Part shown: positions 15,107 to 17,551 of the stretch, piece after piece
How the letters are laid out: every line of letters begins with the position of its first letter
How positions within the stretch are numbered: position 1 is the stretch's first letter
Assembly (NCBI GenBank): GCA_021784615.1
Contig: JAJYHU010000330.1
Location: forward strand, 1 to 17,551
Direction of reading: 5' to 3'
Length of the DNA stretch: 17,551 nt
Source: Acidobacteriota bacterium
Lineage (GTDB): Bacteria; Acidobacteriota; Terriglobia; UBA7540
Made by a program: the position numbers and the translations under genes
The notes under the pieces: model-generated
What the model was told of the DNA's origin: nothing
What the model saw: only the letters and a program-made list of their open reading frames with translations
The model's database searches: none

Positions 15107-15769
15107 TCAGGTTAGATCCACCATGGTTGCATCCGTCTCGATGCCGATCTGGGGAATCGTCGTGGCGGACGGGATCAGTAACCTGATGATATGGTTGAAA
15201 CCGAAAGTCCAATCGTAGGGATAAGTTAAAGTAATATGGGTCTCCAAGACAGTTGTTCCATTGATGGCAACCGGGTCGGCTCTTACGATCTCTAGACCGT
15301 AATTCGCGCCCCCTGAACTGGTGTAGTACGTGGCTGTAAAGGGCGTGGATGCCGTGTAGCTGGCGGTTGCGCTGATAAACGAGGTGTTAACGCCAGCCTG
15401 CTGTAAATAGGTTACCACGTCATCTCTGATGGCCTGGACAGAGCAGGGAACATTTCCACAAGCTGCTAGCGTCAAGTCGCTCCGGGGTTGAGACGTGGCC
15501 ATTCTGGCGCCTTCGCGCGCCGCGTTGGCAAGTTTCTGCTTTAGGTTGTATGCTGTGGCAAAATCCAACAGTCCTGCGACAATCGCCAACAGGAGAGGAA
15601 GAAGCAGAGCAAGCTCGACCAATTCCGCTGCCTCAGTGGCTCTTAACAGCGCGTCCGGGGCCTTCAGCAACCTGATGCTGAAGTGATGGGAGGAGCGCAC
15701 CCGCGCCGGCATGCTGGCCTCGCATAAACCCTTGCGCTCTTCTGTCTTTTTAAATCCTCTTCTTAACAT
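15107..15769 (-). CDS. tadE: TadE-like minor pseudopilin with long leader and altered cleavage site
   Basis: A 220-aa TadE-family protein. An unusually long basic N-terminus (about 47 residues) leads to EAAELVELALLLPLLLAIVA, the TadE helix, then LLDFATAYNLKQKLANAARE and GARMATSQ. With Glu52 as the +5 residue, the position before the cut is Ala47, not the usual Gly, so processing by TadV may be poor or absent. The rest is a beta-rich, Thr/Ser/Tyr-rich extracytoplasmic domain with a Cys pair (C104, C109). ATG 15769 has a GGGGAG ribosome site about 8 bases upstream, supporting the long leader. It lies 48 bases after the preceding TadE gene and 16 before tadG. Together they supply the minor pilins of the Flp fibre. 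Confidence 0.87.
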   Translation of the reverse strand: MLRRGFKKTEERKGLCEASMPARVRSSHHFSIRLLKAPDALLRATEAAELVELALLLPLLLAIVAGLLDFATAYNLKQKLANAAREGARMATSQPRSDLTLAACGNVPCSVQAIRDDVVTYLQQAGVNTSFISATASYTASTPFTATYYTSSGGANYGLEIVRADPVAINGTTVLETHITLTYPYDWTFGFNHIIRLLIPSATTIPQIGIETDATMVDLT

Positions 15770-15817
15770 TCTACTGCTCTCCCCTGTAGGAACATAAGCG
15801 CATGGCGACGCTCCACA

Positions 15818-16357
15818 TTAAGGAACGCTGGTTCCTACCAAACTCGAGCACGACACCGGCTGATTCTCCAGTCGCATCTGAACCTGCGCCGAAAGTGTTA
15901 AAGTGGACAAACGTTGTGAAGTAAAAGGGATGTCGAGCAGATACGGATAATTAAAGCTGATTTTTACCCCGCAAATAGTGGGAGGGGAATCATCAGGATC
16001 GAGCCAGACATAGGTCGTCGTATAGTTCGTAATCTTGCTGGGATCCAGGTTTGCCGCGGAAATCGCCGGCTCGACAAAGCCCGTTTTTACCTGGTCGGCT
16101 GTGTAGGATTGCGTACCAGTGGCACTACAGGTGGCGCAGGTGGTGAGAACTAATTCTCTTGCCCCTTCCCTGGCGGCACGCGTGATAGTCTGGTAGACGT
16201 TATAAGCCCGCCCGAAAGAGATGATTCCAAAAAGCAGCGTCAGCAAAACCGGAAGAACGAGCGCTGCTTCAACAAGCTCGGCCCCAGTTTCGTCAGTCCA
16301 TTTGGTTCGGAAACGGACACTTAGCCTTCCGGCAGCCGGTTTCCACCCTTTATGCAT
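15818..16357 (-). CDS. tadE: TadE-like minor pseudopilin, canonical cleavage site
   Basis: A 179-aa TadE-family protein and first gene of the minor-pilin unit. The basic leader ends at TDETG25|AELVEAALVLPVLL, with Gly before the cut and Glu at +5 (E30), a textbook type IVb peptidase site. It is followed by the conserved GIISFGRAYNVYQTITRAAR and EGAREL. A CxxC (C74, C77) comes directly after the helix; two more cysteines lie in the beta-rich C-terminal domain. Predicted mature length is 154 aa. ATG 16357 has a GGTGGA ribosome site 4-5 bases upstream. The leader region holds a nine-G run (minus strand) and a palindrome, so this gene probably carries the promoter for the whole TadE-TadE-TadG-array unit. 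Confidence 0.92.
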   Translation of the reverse strand: MHKGWKPAAGRLSVRFRTKWTDETGAELVEAALVLPVLLTLLFGIISFGRAYNVYQTITRAAREGARELVLTTCATCSATGTQSYTADQVKTGFVEPAISAANLDPSKITNYTTTYVWLDPDDSPPTICGVKISFNYPYLLDIPFTSQRLSTLTLSAQVQMRLENQPVSCSSLVGTSVP

Positions 16358-16373
16358 TTTTCCACCGTTTGTT

Positions 16374-16382
16374 CCCCCCCCC
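16374..16382 (-). repeat. Nine-G homopolymer at the predicted transcription start of the minor-pilin unit
   Basis: An uninterrupted run of nine C on the plus strand (nine G on the minus strand) ends 16 bases before ATG 16357. It is the longest single-base run I noticed in the window and lies 8-16 bases after the predicted -10 box, at or just after +1. Such runs are prone to strand slippage during replication and to reiterative initiation by RNA polymerase. No evidence of length variation is available from one sequence. Confidence 0.6.
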
Positions 16383-16389
16383 GGAGATC

Positions 16390-16418
16390 ATAATACAAAT
16401 CTTAGAAAAGTATTTCGA
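16390..16418 (-). promoter_or_regulatory. Sigma70-like promoter for the TadE-TadG-array unit
   Basis: On the minus strand TCGAAA (16418-16413, 4 of 6 to TTGACA), a 17-base spacer and TATTAT (16395-16390, 5 of 6 to TATAAT). Predicted start at 16383-16382, at the edge of the G run. The 128-base gap after the DUF362 stop holds nothing else that would drive the genes below. Confidence 0.5.
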
Positions 16419-16420
16419 CT

Positions 16421-16439
16421 TTTTCAGTTAAACTGAAAA
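16421..16439. promoter_or_regulatory. Perfect 19-bp palindrome upstream of the minor-pilin promoter
   Basis: TTTTCAGTT and AACTGAAAA are perfect inverted 9-bp arms around a single base. It ends two bases before the predicted -35 box, a position suited to an activator or repressor. It is too AT-rich, and lacks the following T-run, to be a good terminator for the DUF362 gene, although that cannot be excluded. No regulator gene for it is seen in the window. Confidence 0.5.
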
Positions 16440-16485
16440 TTACTGACTGTCTTCCTTTATCGAATACAAGCTTCACCCGCTTTTC

Positions 16486-17400
16486 TTACGCTCGCAACCC
16501 TTGAAAAGTTGGAAGAATGTCAAAAGGACTTCGAACGCTGGTGATGTTTTCTCCGCACTGCTCTACTTTGTCTTCCGGCAGGTTGCCAAGCAGCAGCGCG
16601 GCTCGCTTCAAATAATCGATCCGTTCCGGGCAAAGCCCCATGATGCGGGCGCATGTGGCGTCTACCGCTACGGGGTCGTCTCCCATCACCAGTACGCCCG
16701 ACTTCTTTCGAGCGCCTTGAATGGGGCCGTTTCCTTCCATGCCGATGATTCCGTCCACGATCGCAAAGTCCGGGCGGACCGTGCTGTTGATGTCCAGGAT
16801 GGAGCGGCTGATGCCGGCCCAATGCAGAACATTTTTCGGCCAGCCGTAGCAGTTTCCTGGCACGATCCCGAACATATTCTTTAAGCTCAAAGTTGCCCCA
16901 ACCCAGTGATGGGTTTTCATTTTTGGCATGGAGACAACGAAATCCGCGCTCAAAACGGACTTTGGCAACGAGAGCTTTTTCAGTTTCGAAGCATGAGTTC
17001 GAGTTGGAATCGTTGAAACCTCGTCGGTGTTCAAGTCAACAAAAACACCCTTAAGGCGGCCGACGTAATCCCTTAATCTTAGGCCTTCGATAATGCCTTC
17101 CGTATCGCGCTCGTGTCCGGGGCCTTCCCCAATGATCACTGTTTTCGCTCCCAGGCGCAAAAACGCCTCCCGAGCGGCCCGGATCACCGCCGGGTGTGTG
17201 TTGATGATCCCCTGGGCGTCCGGTTCAACGAAGTTGGGCTTGATCAAAACAGTTTTGTCCCGGACTTGCGGGTTGAACTCCAGCAGTGTTTCCCAAAGGA
17301 GCCCTTCGAGATCATCCTCGTAGCTCGACGCCCGCCGAATGGCCACCTTGGAGGCGGGGCGGTTGTATGAGGGGATTAGAGGGCTGTTGGAATAGCTCAC
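16486..17400 (-). CDS. DUF362-family protein
   Basis: 304 aa from GTG 17400. The family (PF04015) is uncharacterised; members are often found with or fused to ferredoxin domains, but no CxxCxxC cluster is seen here. Family motifs are KTVLIKPNFV, IGEGPGHERDTEGI, SMPKMKTHHWVGATLSLKNM, FAIVDGIIGMEGNGP and VMGDDPVAVDATCARIMG, spanning nearly the whole protein. Start choice: the frame stays open to the window edge, with ATG 17436 and TTG 17469 also possible. GTG 17400 is preferred because GGAGATGGAGATGGA lies just upstream and the GTG overlaps the TGA of a preceding ORF as GTGA. There is no signal peptide. The separate promoter region downstream suggests it is not part of the pilus unit, only a neighbour. 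Confidence 0.85.
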   Translation of the reverse strand: MSYSNSPLIPSYNRPASKVAIRRASSYEDDLEGLLWETLLEFNPQVRDKTVLIKPNFVEPDAQGIINTHPAVIRAAREAFLRLGAKTVIIGEGPGHERDTEGIIEGLRLRDYVGRLKGVFVDLNTDEVSTIPTRTHASKLKKLSLPKSVLSADFVVSMPKMKTHHWVGATLSLKNMFGIVPGNCYGWPKNVLHWAGISRSILDINSTVRPDFAIVDGIIGMEGNGPIQGARKKSGVLVMGDDPVAVDATCARIMGLCPERIDYLKRAALLLGNLPEDKVEQCGENITSVRSPFDILPTFQGLRA

Positions 17401-17551
17401 GCTTCCATCTCCATCTCCGGGGCTTTTCCAAGCCATCCCGGAACGGGTCCCAACGCCAAACTCGCCCAAGCTGCCACAACCACATTGCTCAAGAAGTTGT
17501 TTTCCATGTAAAGGCTGCTGAGCCTGGGTTCCAGAGGAGGAACTGTCCGCC
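17397..17551 (-). CDS. C-terminal fragment of an unidentified gene (partial)
   Basis: 51 codons (including the stop) are open from the right edge to TGA 17399-17397. The peptide looks protein-like, with PPLEPRLSSLYMENNF followed by a hydrophobic LSNVVVAAWASLALG and an acidic end EMEMEA. It overlaps the DUF362 start as GTGA, the usual arrangement of coupled genes. The alternative frame through this stretch (the DUF362 frame) gives a less natural peptide with SSSS and QCGCG. An internal ATG (17507) exists, so it could instead be a 36-aa leader peptide. The product cannot be named from this fragment. Confidence 0.5.
   Translation of the reverse strand, partial: RTVPPLEPRLSSLYMENNFLSNVVVAAWASLALGPVPGWLGKAPEMEMEA

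Noticed and set aside
15821..15836. 6-bp hairpin AGGAAC/GTTCCT at the end of the first TadE gene
   Set aside because: Short, inside coding sequence, and not followed by a T-run; insufficient for a terminator call.
1..17551. CRISPR arrays, insertion sequences, rRNA or complete tRNA genes
   Set aside because: None found by reading both strands: no regularly spaced repeats, transposase motifs or tRNA cloverleaf. The only large repeat is the paralogue array.

Overview
The window is dominated by a Tad (tight adherence, type IVb/Flp) pilus locus. Every gene I can support is on the minus strand, so transcription runs from high to low coordinates. GC content is moderately high. The gene order, DUF362 neighbour and style of the TadE/TadG proteins suggest an environmental Gram-negative bacterium, most likely Acidobacteriota. 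The secretin shows that there is an outer membrane. The phylum is an inference: there is no rRNA or other marker.

Layout in transcription order. (1) 17551-16486: the C-terminal end of an unidentified gene, overlapping by a GTGA junction with a DUF362-family gene. (2) 16485-16358: a control region with a perfect 19-bp palindrome, a sigma70-like promoter and a run of nine G (minus strand) at the predicted transcription start. (3) 16357-13765: two TadE-like minor pseudopilins and a large cysteine-rich TadG-like protein. (4) 13761-7052: four consecutive paralogous membrane proteins of 530-559 aa, filling about 6.7 kb (38 % of the window), followed by a small basic 80-aa ORF coupled by an ATGA overlap. 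(5) 6812-6433: an AT-rich region with a sigma54-like -24/-12 element and an IHF-like site, then the Flp major prepilin. (6) 6432-6136: an intergenic region with three hairpins, one followed by a T-rich stretch. (7) 6135-1: the assembly machine, in order the prepilin peptidase (TadV/CpaA), RcpC/CpaB, the secretin RcpA/CpaC, TadZ/CpaE, the ATPase TadA/CpaF and the platform protein TadB, which runs off the left edge. TadC would be expected next, outside the window.

How it fits together: Flp is made at high level from its own promoter, trimmed by TadV and polymerised by TadA on TadB(/TadC). The fibre leaves through the RcpA/RcpC channel, with TadZ positioning the machine. TadE/TadG are minor pilus or tip components. 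The four tandem membrane proteins are not part of any textbook Tad system. They share a first-loop D-x-W-W-H motif, a later W-V-N-x-H-G motif and a PYG motif, and each has about 11 hydrophobic segments plus a C-terminal soluble domain. This resembles GT-C-type, lipid-sugar-dependent glycosyltransferases. I infer, without proof, a dedicated multi-enzyme module that modifies the pilus or its minor pilins. This array is the most novel part of the window.
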